Shown here piece after piece: positions 44,513-53,776 of a stretch of DNA of 64,000 bases (position 1 is the first letter of the stretch; each line of letters starts with the position of its first letter). Source of the DNA: Planotetraspora phitsanulokensis. GTDB taxonomy: Bacteria; Actinomycetota; Actinomycetes; Streptosporangiales; Streptosporangiaceae. The stretch spans positions 62,001 to 126,000 of the forward strand of contig NZ_BOOP01000022.1 of the NCBI RefSeq assembly GCF_016863295.1, read 5' to 3'. The translations under genes and the position numbers were made by a program. The notes beneath the pieces are model-generated. The model saw only the letters and a program-made list of their open reading frames with translations. It was not told the origin of the DNA and did no database searches.

Positions 44513-46018
44513 CTATGCAGATGCGGAGGAATGCACCAGTATGTCATAAATTGTCCCGCGATACTTGCCTTCGTAGAAAGGCAGTTTCGTGAACCAGACC
44601 AGGACATACTGGCCGGTCACCGCCTTACTCGGCGTAAGGGTGACGTCTCCGGAGGCGTTGCCGTTCTTGGCCACGGACTTGAGTGCGGACAGATCGGCGG
44701 CGTCGCCGACCCTGAGCTCCACGCTGGCTCCGTCGGCGTCCGGCAGCGAGAGGTCGACGTTCGCGATCGGCACCGGCTTGCCCATGTCGAGGATCAGACC
44801 GACGCCCGATTTGAGCCGCCCAAGTTCGGCGCTGTTGTAGGTGTCGGTGTGCCAGTCGGTCGACGACTTGCCGTCGATCGCGGCGTTCGCGTATTCGGGG
44901 TTCTCCTGTTTGTCGTCACCCAGAGGATCGAAGCCCGTGGCGCTGACCGGCTTGACGGTGACAGGCTTCGCCGACGGCGAGGCGGACGTGGGGCTGCTGC
45001 TGCTGTTGCGCGTCACCGGCGGGGTGTTGCCCAGATTCTTGCCCACGGTCCACGCCCCGAGGCCGACGGCGGCCATGACGAGAACCACGATGATCGCCAG
45101 AAGGACCTTGCTCGCCGCCCCGGTCTGCGGACGCTGGCCGTGTTGCGGGCCCTGTGCGGGTGGCTGCGCCGAGGGCGTGGGCCACGGGTCCATCGTCTCG
45201 GGCGCCTCGGAACGCACGTTCAGCGAGGGCGGCGCGGAGGAGATCGACGCGGGAGTCGGCCGCGGCACCTCGGACAGCGCGTCCGCGATCTCCGCGGGGG
45301 TGGTGAGCGGCGGCTGACCCCGGCGGGGCTCGTGGAGGAGCACCCGGCAGGTGATGGCGTCGAGATAACTCGGCACGCCCGCGGTCACCTGGCGCGGCGT
45401 GCACAGTCTCCCGTAGTCGAGGGGGGCCGGCGGAAGCCCGCAGTCCATGTCTCCCGGCCAGTGACCGGTCAGGGCGGCGTACAGGAGGCGTCCCAGCCCC
45501 TCGGTGTCCTCCCGGACCGGATCGTCGCTCGTCAGGCCGAGGATCGCGGCGTCGACCGCGACGCCCAGCAGCTTGACGGTGCCGCCGCTCGTCCAGACGA
45601 GGCGGCTCGGCGTCAGGTGGAGATGCGTGAGACCGGCGGCGTGGGCGTGGGCGAGTGCCTCGGCGGCCTCGGCGACCAGCGCAGCGCCGCGCTCGGGCTC
45701 GATCGGCCGGCTGGTCAGCAGGTCGAGGAGAGACTCACCGCTGACCCACTCGCTGACCACGTAGGCCGTGCCGTCCTGGTCGGCCGCGTCGAACACCTGG
45801 GTGAGGCGGGGATCGGTGAGACGGCTGGCCGCGCGCGCCGCCAGCACCACCTCCTCCACCCGGGGGAATTCGGGACTGAAGGTGTGGACGGCGACCGGAC
45901 GGGCGAGGATCTCGTCGATGGCCTTCCAGAGCGTCGCACCGCCGAATTCGGTGACCCTGTCCTCGAGCCGGAAACGATTCGCCAGCCGGGTCCCTGGTTC
46001 GACTGCGGACATACTCAT
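44513..46018 (-). CDS. Membrane pseudokinase with extracellular discoidin/CBM-like domain (MurJ partner)
   Basis: A 501-residue protein. Residues about 15-250 have a protein-kinase fold, but catalytic residues are gone: the VAIK Lys is replaced (VAVHTFSPE), the HRD loop reads HLHLTPSRLVW without Asp, and DFG is LGV. A transmembrane helix (VLLAIIVVLVMAAVGLGAW, about 308-326) leads to an external domain ending STDWHTDTYNSAELGRLKSG and VLVWFTKLPF, resembling F5/8 C-type carbohydrate-binding folds. In M. tuberculosis the same pseudokinase and extracellular domain are fused to MurJ (MviN) and bind FhaA when phosphorylated; here they are a separate gene beside murJ. Confidence 0.83.
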   Translation of the reverse strand: MSMSAVEPGTRLANRFRLEDRVTEFGGATLWKAIDEILARPVAVHTFSPEFPRVEEVVLAARAASRLTDPRLTQVFDAADQDGTAYVVSEWVSGESLLDLLTSRPIEPERGAALVAEAAEALAHAHAAGLTHLHLTPSRLVWTSGGTVKLLGVAVDAAILGLTSDDPVREDTEGLGRLLYAALTGHWPGDMDCGLPPAPLDYGRLCTPRQVTAGVPSYLDAITCRVLLHEPRRGQPPLTTPAEIADALSEVPRPTPASISSAPPSLNVRSEAPETMDPWPTPSAQPPAQGPQHGQRPQTGAASKVLLAIIVVLVMAAVGLGAWTVGKNLGNTPPVTRNSSSSPTSASPSAKPVTVKPVSATGFDPLGDDKQENPEYANAAIDGKSSTDWHTDTYNSAELGRLKSGVGLILDMGKPVPIANVDLSLPDADGASVELRVGDAADLSALKSVAKNGNASGDVTLTPSKAVTGQYVLVWFTKLPFYEGKYRGTIYDILVHSSASA

Positions 46019-46219
46019 AGGGCCGCCTCAATCCGCGGCTCATCGGCCTGCATCAGCCGATGCCGGGTGGTTTCGCCCACGCCTTCCCGCTTCCGCTCGC
46101 CGGTCGAACTCTAGGCGCACCATGCTAGTGCCGTGCCGGTCCTGCCCGCCTTCCCGATCGAAGAGGTCTGAATCGGACTTTTGGTCAAGCCTCTACCGTT
46201 CGGTCACTCTTGAGGACTC

Positions 46220-47818
46220 TTACCGTCCTACCCGGCTAGTAACGAGTCCAATGATGGAGCTCACTTCGGTGACCCGCATCCGATGGGCGGCCAGCAGGTA
46301 GAGCAGCAGGCCGAAGCCGCCGCCGGCCGCGAGGATGACCGCGGAGCTGAGTGCCGTGATCGCGGTGATCTCCCTGGTCAACCATAGGACGGCGAGGGCC
46401 ACGACGGCCGCGGGAATCGCCGCGACATACATCCGGGACAGCCCCGAGGCGACCGCCCGGCCGCCGAGACCGCGGATCCTCCGGCTCGCCATCAGCCAGG
46501 CGATTCCACTGCCGATCACGTACGTCAACGTGAACGCGAAGGCCAGACCGATCACGATGTACCGGGCAGGAAGCGTGAAATACGCAATCAGGCTCAAAGT
46601 TGCATTTATTGCGACATTTACCGCAGCGATAAGCGCCGGGGTCTTCGTGTCACCGAAGCTGTAGAAGACCCGGAGCAGAAGCTGGAAGATCGAGAACGGC
46701 ACGAGCGCCAGCCCGAAGACCTGCAGCACGTTGCCGATGTAGAGCGCGTTCTCCGGGGTCATGTTGCCCCAAGAGAAAATCAGCGTGGTGACGGCGGGAC
46801 CCAGGACCATCAACAGCAGCCCGGCCGGGACGATCACCGACGAGACCAGGCGCACCCCGGAGCCGAACTCCGTCCGGGCCGCGTCGAACTCCCCGTCCGC
46901 GACGTACCGGCTCATCCTGGGGAGCATCGCGGTGATCACCGACACCGCGATGATCCCGTACGGCAGCTGGAACAGCTGGAACGCGTAGGAGTAGGCGCTG
47001 TTGCCCGCGCCGGGGGCCTGGGCGCCCGCACCGGTGGCGAGCTTGGTGGTGACCCAGAAGCCGAACTGGGTGATGCCGACGTACGCGAAGGTCCACGCGG
47101 CCGTGCGCGCGGTCTCGCCGAGACCCGTGTCGCGCAGGCCGAGACGGGGCCGGAACCGGAAACCGGCCCGGTGCAGCGCCACGATCAGCACGAGCGACTG
47201 GACCACGATGCCCGCCGTCGTGCCGACGCCGAGCAGCGTGAGGTCCTGGCCGGAGACCTTGTCGATGTCGGACGTTCCGACGGCCAGGTAGCCGATCCCC
47301 ACTCCGATCACCACGAGGTTGTTGAGCACCGGCGCCCACATGGGGGCCGCGAACCTGTCCCGGGTGTTCAGGATCGCGCCGGCCATGGCCCCGATCCCGA
47401 AGAAGGCGATCTGCGGGAGGATGTACCTGGCGAGCGTGCTCGCCACCTCGATCTTGTGAGCCGACCAGTTCGAGGCCGTGTAGAGCTCCATGATCGGCTG
47501 GGCGAGGAGCACGCCCAGGGCGGCGATCAGGGTGAGAGCCACGATCGCGAGCGTCATCAGCCGCTGCTCGAAGGCCCGCCCGCCGTCCTCGTCCCGCTTC
47601 TTCGCACGGACGATCATCGGGACGATCACACTGCTCAGGACGCCGCCGATCAGCAGGTCGAACAGGATGAACGGGATCTGGTACGCGGCGTTGTACGCGT
47701 CACCGAGCGCGAAGGTGCCGAGGGCCGCCGCGAGCACCGCCGTACGCAGGAAGCCGGTCAGCCTGGAGACCATCGTGCCCGCCGCCATGATCGCGCTGGC
47801 TCGGAGCATCCTGCTCAT
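46220..47818 (-). CDS. murJ: Lipid II flippase MurJ
   Basis: A 532-residue MOP-superfamily transporter with about 14 membrane helices. The N-terminus SAIMAAGTMVSRLTGFLRTA is the canonical MurJ start; DAYNAAYQIPFILFDLLIGG and SVIVPMIVRAKKRDEDGG follow, with conserved Arg residues of the central cavity. It moves lipid II across the membrane for peptidoglycan synthesis. It lacks the C-terminal pseudokinase found in mycobacterial MviN, which is encoded next door. Confidence 0.95.
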   Translation of the reverse strand: MSRMLRASAIMAAGTMVSRLTGFLRTAVLAAALGTFALGDAYNAAYQIPFILFDLLIGGVLSSVIVPMIVRAKKRDEDGGRAFEQRLMTLAIVALTLIAALGVLLAQPIMELYTASNWSAHKIEVASTLARYILPQIAFFGIGAMAGAILNTRDRFAAPMWAPVLNNLVVIGVGIGYLAVGTSDIDKVSGQDLTLLGVGTTAGIVVQSLVLIVALHRAGFRFRPRLGLRDTGLGETARTAAWTFAYVGITQFGFWVTTKLATGAGAQAPGAGNSAYSYAFQLFQLPYGIIAVSVITAMLPRMSRYVADGEFDAARTEFGSGVRLVSSVIVPAGLLLMVLGPAVTTLIFSWGNMTPENALYIGNVLQVFGLALVPFSIFQLLLRVFYSFGDTKTPALIAAVNVAINATLSLIAYFTLPARYIVIGLAFAFTLTYVIGSGIAWLMASRRIRGLGGRAVASGLSRMYVAAIPAAVVALAVLWLTREITAITALSSAVILAAGGGFGLLLYLLAAHRMRVTEVSSIIGLVTSRVGR

Positions 47819-47902
47819 AGTGTTCCTTCAACTCGGGGGCTCGTTCGGCCGTGTACGTGCGCCGGGCGGTCCTGACGCCCTCTTCCTGGGAGTCTGGCAG
47901 AG

Positions 47903-50116
47903 CTACGTCGACGGCGACTCTCGCTGGTCGGCCGGGACGACCTGGGCCTCCCCGGGCGTGGACACGGGCTTCGGCTCGGCGGGCTGCTCCGGACTGAACG
48001 GGAAGGACTTCCGCGAGCGGCGACGGAGGATCCGCATCACCACGGCGGCCAGCATGATCGTGAGCGCGGCTCCGACGATGACCAGTGCGATGCCGGTGTA
48101 GCCGGTGGCGCGGACGGTGACGTGGACGGCGTCGCCGTAGCGCTTGCTCTCGCGCGTCAGGAGCTGGATGGCGATGGTCGCCTCGCCGCCGCCCTCCGGG
48201 ACGATCACCGGCACGTTCTCGAGCCGCGTGCGCGCCTCGAGGATGCTGACGGGCTCGGACAGGTAGACGCCGCCGGGGGCGTCGATCTGCAGTCGCTTCG
48301 GGTTGTCCGAGGTGACCTGGATCCTGATGGTGACGGCCTGGTCGAGAGTGTTGGAGACGCTCACCGGAACCTGGCCGTTCGCCCCGGCCACCGCGCGGGG
48401 CGTGTCGGTCACCTGCACGTCGTTCATGCGGTCGTCGATCGCATCCCCCACCCGGGCCGCGAAGGCGGCGGACCGTTTGGAGTCCCCGCGCCAGGACGAC
48501 GAGGCCAACCGGAGGATGGCGTCGTGGAAGAGCTGGGTGGGCGTCGCGGTCACCGTGGACGCCGCGTCGGTCTTCTGGCTGAGCTTGCGCACGGTGGCCA
48601 GATAGGACTTCCCAAGCTCGGCCTGGCGGTCGCGGTCGGTGTACACGAGGTCGGACCTGTGCACCTGGGCCTTGGTCGGCTTGATCGAGCCGAGCGTGGT
48701 CATCTGCAACCACGGAGCCCTCGAGACGGTCTTGAGAAGCGACGTCACGAACTTGGGGTCCGGGCTCCACAGTTCCGCAGGGGGCGCCGCGACGATCGTC
48801 CTCGCCGTCTGGGCGCCCTTGGCCGCCTGACCGCCTCCCTGCGTACCCGTGGTGGTTACAGGGGACTGCGTGGCCGGCGGCTCGAACGCGATCATCGCGG
48901 TCTCGGCGATGAACCGCTGCCGGGCGAGCAGCGCGCTCCCCGGAGCCGAGACGTCGCTGCCGAGGACCTGGCTCAGCGTCGGATCGGAGACGATCGCCGT
49001 GAGGGGCCCGGACACGGTGTCCAGGCGTGACGCGGCGTCCGGGGTTGTCGTGATGGGCGGGTCGGGTGGGAGGGTGTCGCCGGAGAGCAGCACGGACTTC
49101 ACCCCGGCCGTGGCGAGCTCGTCGACCGCGTCGCGGTCCATCGCGCCGCCCGACGGCCACGCGACCGAGGTCGGCACCTCACGGCCGAGTTGTGCCGTGG
49201 CCGCCGCCGCGCCTCGCTGAATCGCGGCCACGGCCGGCGCGTCCAGCCCGTTGTGGACCAGCGCGGTGATGTCCGGGTCCCCGTACGGCGTCGCCACCAC
49301 GGGCCTGTCGGCGAGAGCCGTCCGAACGGCTTCGAACCACTGGGCCGCGGCCGCGTCAGGAGCCTTGTGGTCGTCCTTGTCGCCCTTCTCCACGGTGTAC
49401 GGCCCGGCGGACGACTTGCGGGCGTCGTCGAGCACCGCGGGGTCGAGGAACCACGTCACGGCCTTGCTCGTGCTCTGGGCCAGTTGGAGCAGCTTCGCCA
49501 GGCGGCCCGACGTGATCGACGCGTGGAGGTCGTCGTCCATGAACGTCGAGTCGTCGGCGCGGTGGGGCCGGTCGACGAGGGGCAGCGCGACGGCCAGCTT
49601 GATCTTGGGGGTCTGCTGGCCCTGGGGCACGTAGGTCAGGAAAGTGCGATAGATGGCGATCTGCTGGCCCGTGTTGCCGTCGAGCACCTCGATGGCGAAC
49701 GGGTAGACCCCCGTCGCCGTCATGCCGAGTTCGTGCGGCGTCACGGTGAAGTCGAACGGCAGTTTGCCCGACTGGTCGAGCTGCGTGTACTGGACCTTGG
49801 TGTTGTACGACGTGGTGACGAGCTGGCCGGCGGTGAAGCGCGCCATGTCGGCACGGGCACGGAACGGCTGTCCGGGCGAGTAGTGAATGCGGATGCGCAC
49901 AGGGGCCATTGGGGAGCCCGTGACCGTGCCCGAGACCTGGATGGGGGTGGTCGGCTCGCGCGGCACGTCAGGAGTCATCCCCGCCACCAGGAGCGGGTTC
50001 GCGGGAGCAGCAGTCTTGCCCAGACCTCGGGGAGCCGCGTCAGCCGTACCGGCCATGCTCGGGGGGACGAGCAGGGCAGTGGTCAGCAGGGCGAGTAGGG
50101 CGGCCTTACGGATCAT
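47903..50116 (-). CDS. Secreted DUF6049 protein
   Basis: A 737-residue protein with an N-terminal signal peptide (MIRKAALLALLTTALLVPPS, cleaved around TADA) and a C-terminal membrane anchor (YTGIALVIVGAALTIMLAAV then MRILRRRSRK, about 682-710). The long extracytoplasmic region contains beta-rich segments (PIQVSGTVTG, VTIRIQVTSDNPKRLQIDAP) and a middle glycosidase-like barrel area (VTWFLDPAVLDDA, ATPYGDPDITALVHNG). Always located between the CCA-adding enzyme and murJ in actinobacteria, it probably works in envelope biogenesis, but the function is unknown. Confidence 0.85.
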   Translation of the reverse strand: MIRKAALLALLTTALLVPPSMAGTADAAPRGLGKTAAPANPLLVAGMTPDVPREPTTPIQVSGTVTGSPMAPVRIRIHYSPGQPFRARADMARFTAGQLVTTSYNTKVQYTQLDQSGKLPFDFTVTPHELGMTATGVYPFAIEVLDGNTGQQIAIYRTFLTYVPQGQQTPKIKLAVALPLVDRPHRADDSTFMDDDLHASITSGRLAKLLQLAQSTSKAVTWFLDPAVLDDARKSSAGPYTVEKGDKDDHKAPDAAAAQWFEAVRTALADRPVVATPYGDPDITALVHNGLDAPAVAAIQRGAAAATAQLGREVPTSVAWPSGGAMDRDAVDELATAGVKSVLLSGDTLPPDPPITTTPDAASRLDTVSGPLTAIVSDPTLSQVLGSDVSAPGSALLARQRFIAETAMIAFEPPATQSPVTTTGTQGGGQAAKGAQTARTIVAAPPAELWSPDPKFVTSLLKTVSRAPWLQMTTLGSIKPTKAQVHRSDLVYTDRDRQAELGKSYLATVRKLSQKTDAASTVTATPTQLFHDAILRLASSSWRGDSKRSAAFAARVGDAIDDRMNDVQVTDTPRAVAGANGQVPVSVSNTLDQAVTIRIQVTSDNPKRLQIDAPGGVYLSEPVSILEARTRLENVPVIVPEGGGEATIAIQLLTRESKRYGDAVHVTVRATGYTGIALVIVGAALTIMLAAVVMRILRRRSRKSFPFSPEQPAEPKPVSTPGEAQVVPADQRESPST

Positions 50117-50162
50117 GTGCGGGCCTGCATTGGGGTTCGGCGCACGCCCAGAATGCTATGGC

Positions 50163-50699
50163 CTAAGCCGTACTCATTGGGCTGGCCAGGCTCGCCAGGC
50201 CGCGTCGTCTTGCCGTCGTGAGATCGACTGGCTTGCCGGACATCAGGTCGAAAAGGTGGAAAGCACGTAGTCGCAGGGCTGTGGACCGCTCTCCGGTGGC
50301 CGTGACGACAGGCTCATCCGGATCCAGGTTGTCGATGAGGCGTTGGTCGACGAGGACGGTCAGATGCTCGGGAAGCAGGAGCGGGCAGACCAGGCCGTCC
50401 GCGTAGTCGGTCGCGGAATTCACGACGAAGGCGGAGGCGGGAACCACGCGCCTGGCGCGGAAGAGGGCTCCGACGGCCTTGGCCTTGGGCGGGGTGTCGA
50501 CGGCGCCGACCACGGCGACCGGGTCCCTGCCGTCCTCGGACGAGACCTCGAAGACCCGGACGCTCACGCAGGTCCCGGCCCCGACGCCGAGGACCTCGGG
50601 AAGCTCCTGCGAGGACGTCAACGCACGAGGAAGCCGTACGATCTCATGGTGGATCTGATGGGCGAGGAGCCAGCGGTGAATCGCGAGAGCGTCTTTCAT
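50163..50699 (-). CDS. YbaK/EbsC-family aminoacyl-tRNA deacylase-like protein
   Basis: A 178-residue protein. MKDALAIHRWLLAHQIHHEI, VVGAVDTPPKAKAVGALFRA (with the YbaK-type K-x-x-x region) and DYADGLVCPLLLPEHLTVLV match the YbaK/ProX editing-domain fold (the proline-region G-G-x-x-P is replaced by G-L-V-C-P-L). Such proteins hydrolyse misacylated tRNAs. Why this gene lies between cca and DUF6049 is not evident; the two are otherwise adjacent neighbours. Confidence 0.72.
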   Translation of the reverse strand: MKDALAIHRWLLAHQIHHEIVRLPRALTSSQELPEVLGVGAGTCVSVRVFEVSSEDGRDPVAVVGAVDTPPKAKAVGALFRARRVVPASAFVVNSATDYADGLVCPLLLPEHLTVLVDQRLIDNLDPDEPVVTATGERSTALRLRAFHLFDLMSGKPVDLTTARRRGLASLASPMSTA

Positions 50700-50832
50700 C
50701 TCTGAGCTCCTTGCTTCGTCCAGCGCCCCCGAACTGACCGTAGCCTGGTGATTGCTAGGTGTGTATCTCCCCTAGGTGACACCAGGATGCGACGGGGGAG
50801 AATCGTTCCGTGACCGAAGGACTTACCCAGCC

Positions 50833-52269
50833 TTGTCCGTTTCAAATCTGAGCGACCGTCAGCAGCGAGCCGTGGACGACCTGTTCAGGCGCATCGCACC
50901 GGTCGCCGACGAGCTCGGCGAGCTGTTCGAGGCCCGTGGGCACGAGTTGGCCCTCGTCGGCGGCTCCGTCCGCGACGTCCTGCTCGGCCGGGTCGGCCAC
51001 GACATCGATCTGACCACGGACGCCAGGCCCGAACGCGTACTGGAGATCGTCAAGGACTGGGCGGACGCCGTCTGGACGATCGGGATCGACTTCGGCACGG
51101 TCGGCGTCCGCAAGGGCGGCTGGCAACTGGAGATCACCACGTACCGCAGCGAGTCGTACGACCCCGCCTCGCGCAAGCCCGAGGTCTCCTACGGCGACAC
51201 GCTGGAGGGCGACCTCCGCCGCCGGGACTTCGCGGTCAACGCGATGGCGGTCCGGGTGCCGAGCCACGAGTTCGTCGACCCGTTCGGCGGGCTGCCCGAC
51301 CTGTCGGCGAAGGTGTTGCGCACGCCGGGCGCGCCGGAGGAGTCGTTCGACGACGATCCGCTGCGGATGCTCCGCGCGGCCCGGTTCGCCTCGCAGCTCG
51401 GCTTCTCGGTGGACCCGAAGGCCGTCGAGGCGATGACGGCGATGGCCGGCCGGATCGAGATCGTGTCGGCCGAGCGCATCCGCGAGGAGCTGGACAAGCT
51501 GATCTGCGGGGCCCATCCGAGGGAGGGCCTGGCCATGCTGGTGGACACCGGCCTCGCGGCTCACGTCCTGCCCGAGCTGCCCAAGCTCCGGCTGGAGATC
51601 GACGAGCACCACCGGCACAAGGACGTCTACGAGCACACGCTGATCGTGCTGGAGCAGGCGGTGGGGCTGGAGACCTCCGGTCCCGACCGGGTGCTGCGGT
51701 GGGCGGCGCTCCTCCACGACGTCGGCAAGCCCAAGACCCGGCGCAACGAGCCCGGAGGCCGCGTCTCCTTCCACCACCACGAGGTGGTCGGCGCCCAGAT
51801 GGCCAAGAAGCGGCTGAGCGAACTCAAGTTCCCCAAGGACGTCGTGGCCGACGTGTCGCGGCTCGTCGAGCTCCACCTGCGCTTCCACGGGTACGGCCTG
51901 GGGGAGTGGACGGACAGCGCTGTGCGCCGGTACGTCCGTGACGCCGGGCATCTGCTGGAACGCCTGCACAAGCTGACCCGGGCCGACTGCACGACCCGGA
52001 ACAAGCGGAAGGCGGCCGCCCTCTCGCAGACGTACGACCAGTTGGAGGATCGAATCTCCCGGCTGGCAGAGGAGGAGGAGCTGGCGAAGATCCGGCCGGA
52101 GCTCGACGGCAACGAGATCCAGGAGATCCTCGGCCTGGCTCCCGGTCCGGTGATCGGCAGGGCCTACAAGCACATGCTGGACATCCGCATGGACGAAGGC
52201 ATGATCGGCAAGGAGGCCGCCAAGGAGGCCCTCCTGAAATGGGCCCACGCCCAGGGCATCCTCCCCTGA
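50833..52269 (+). CDS. cca: CCA tRNA nucleotidyltransferase
   Basis: A 478-residue enzyme that adds or repairs the 3' CCA of tRNA. The nucleotidyltransferase motif is LVGGSVRDVLLGRVGHDIDL then TTDA (about 38-61), followed by EITTYRSESYDP and RRRDFAVNAMA. A C-terminal HD domain (AALLHDVGKPKTR, HHHEVVGAQMAKKRL) is present, as in many actinobacterial enzymes, giving phosphohydrolase activity. The TTG start at 50833 (SVSNLSDRQQRAVDDLFRRI) is tentative: GAAGGAC lies 12 nt upstream, and no ATG is near. Confidence 0.93.
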   Translation: MSVSNLSDRQQRAVDDLFRRIAPVADELGELFEARGHELALVGGSVRDVLLGRVGHDIDLTTDARPERVLEIVKDWADAVWTIGIDFGTVGVRKGGWQLEITTYRSESYDPASRKPEVSYGDTLEGDLRRRDFAVNAMAVRVPSHEFVDPFGGLPDLSAKVLRTPGAPEESFDDDPLRMLRAARFASQLGFSVDPKAVEAMTAMAGRIEIVSAERIREELDKLICGAHPREGLAMLVDTGLAAHVLPELPKLRLEIDEHHRHKDVYEHTLIVLEQAVGLETSGPDRVLRWAALLHDVGKPKTRRNEPGGRVSFHHHEVVGAQMAKKRLSELKFPKDVVADVSRLVELHLRFHGYGLGEWTDSAVRRYVRDAGHLLERLHKLTRADCTTRNKRKAAALSQTYDQLEDRISRLAEEEELAKIRPELDGNEIQEILGLAPGPVIGRAYKHMLDIRMDEGMIGKEAAKEALLKWAHAQGILP

Positions 52270-52292
52270 CCTCGGTCCCCCCAACACCCCCC

Positions 52293-52393
52293 GCGTGATC
52301 ATGATCATGCCCGGCGGGTATGCCTGCGAAGCCGTGCATGATCACCACACGGGTTTTTGGCGGATCGCACTCCCCGATCCTGTGCATGATCAC
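52293..52393. promoter_or_regulatory. Repeated GTGCATGATCAC boxes upstream of bioA
   Basis: The 12-mer GTGCATGATCAC occurs exactly at 52334-52345 and 52382-52393. A related inverted form GTGATCATGATCATGC lies at 52295-52310. All are in the 152-bp gap before bioA. CATGATCAC also occurs just before idi (55163-55171). It may be an operator array; no known regulator site (BirA, BioQ) matches. Confidence 0.5.
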
Positions 52394-52421
52394 GCTGGGG
52401 GGCGGCTCTAGGGTGGGGGGA

Positions 52422-53705
52422 ATGAATGAGGGGGAGATCCTTCGGCTGGATGAGGACCATGTGTGGCACCCCTACACGGCAGTGCCGTCCACGGTCCCCG
52501 TCCACGCCGTCCGTCGCGCGGAGGGCGTGCGGCTGACCCTGGCCGACGGCCGTGAGCTCGTCGACGGCATGTCGTCCTGGTGGGCGGCGATCCACGGGTA
52601 CAACCACCCACGGCTCAACGCGGCGGTGCGCGACCAGCTCGACGACATGGCCCACGTCATGTTCGGCGGCCTCACCCACGAGCCCGCCGTCCGCCTGGCC
52701 GCGACGCTGGCCGGGATGACGGGCCTCGACCGGGTGTTCTTCGCCGATTCCGGCTCGGTGGCCGTCGAGGTGGCCGTCAAGATGGCCTTCCAGTACGCCT
52801 CGGCCACCGGTCGCGCGGGCCGTTCGAAGCTGCTCACCGTCCGCGGCGGCTACCACGGCGACACCTTCGGCGCGATGTCGGTCTGCGACCCGGTCAACGG
52901 CATGCACCATCTGTTCTCCGGCCTGCTGCCGCAGCACGTGTTCGCGCCGATCCCGCCAGGGGAGTACGGCTTCCGCCCGGGAGAGGCCACGCAGGCCGGG
53001 CCCGACCCGGCCTATCTCGGCGAGTTGGAGACCCTCGTCGCCGCGCACGCGCACGAACTGGCCGCGATCATCGTCGAGCCCGTTGTCCAGGGCGCCGGCG
53101 GCATGCGCTTCTATCACCCGGCCTACCTCCGCCGGCTGCGTGAGCTCGCCGACGTACACGGCATCCTGCTCATCGCCGACGAGATCGCCACCGGCTTCGG
53201 CCGGACGGGCGAGATGTTCGGCTGCGACCACGCCGGGATCAGGCCGGACATCATGTGCGTCGGCAAGGCCCTCACCGGCGGCTACATGACCCTTGCCGCG
53301 ACGCTCACCACCGCGGAAGTGGCCGACGGCATCGGCGTCCTGATGCACGGGCCGACCTACATGGGCAACCCGCTCGCGACCGCCGTGGCCGGCGCCTCAC
53401 TCGAACTGCTGGCCGAGCGGCCGTGGCGGGAGGAGACCAAGCGCATCGAGGCCGGTCTCCTCGACGGCCTGGCGGAGGCCGTACACATGCCCGGTGTGCA
53501 CGACGTCCGCGTGTTGGGTGCGATCGGGGTCATCGAGACGGTCGATCCCGTGGATGTCGCGAAAATTCAGGACATCGTGATGGGGCATGGCGTCTGGCTC
53601 AGGCCGTTCGGGCGCCTGATCTACACCATGCCCCCGTACGCCTGCCGGCCCGAGGAGATCGCGATGATCACCGAGGCCATGGTGTCCGCCGCCGCGAGCC
53701 TGTAA
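52422..53705 (+). CDS. bioA: Adenosylmethionine-8-amino-7-oxononanoate aminotransferase
   Basis: A 427-residue fold-type I PLP enzyme of biotin synthesis, converting KAPA to DAPA with SAM as amino donor. Hallmarks: [11 protein letters not shown] (about 9-19), [19 protein letters not shown] (about 107-125), [17 protein letters not shown], the PLP-binding [11 protein letters not shown] and the Schiff-base Lys in [13 protein letters not shown] (about 284). ATG 52422 follows a G-rich stretch. No other bio genes are in the window, so the rest of the pathway must be elsewhere. Confidence 0.95.
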   Translation: MNEGEILRLDEDHVWHPYTAVPSTVPVHAVRRAEGVRLTLADGRELVDGMSSWWAAIHGYNHPRLNAAVRDQLDDMAHVMFGGLTHEPAVRLAATLAGMTGLDRVFFADSGSVAVEVAVKMAFQYASATGRAGRSKLLTVRGGYHGDTFGAMSVCDPVNGMHHLFSGLLPQHVFAPIPPGEYGFRPGEATQAGPDPAYLGELETLVAAHAHELAAIIVEPVVQGAGGMRFYHPAYLRRLRELADVHGILLIADEIATGFGRTGEMFGCDHAGIRPDIMCVGKALTGGYMTLAATLTTAEVADGIGVLMHGPTYMGNPLATAVAGASLELLAERPWREETKRIEAGLLDGLAEAVHMPGVHDVRVLGAIGVIETVDPVDVAKIQDIVMGHGVWLRPFGRLIYTMPPYACRPEEIAMITEAMVSAAASL

Positions 53706-53776
53706 CCCCGCAACCCCGTGACGCCGCAGACACTGCGACGCCGCGGGGCGCTGTGACGGCACGCGAGCCGACGGGG

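Noticed and set aside
46555-46640. A locally A/T-richer segment inside murJ as possible foreign DNA or a regulatory element
   Set aside because: It encodes normal MurJ membrane-helix residues without frame change; the composition is explained by hydrophobic codons.
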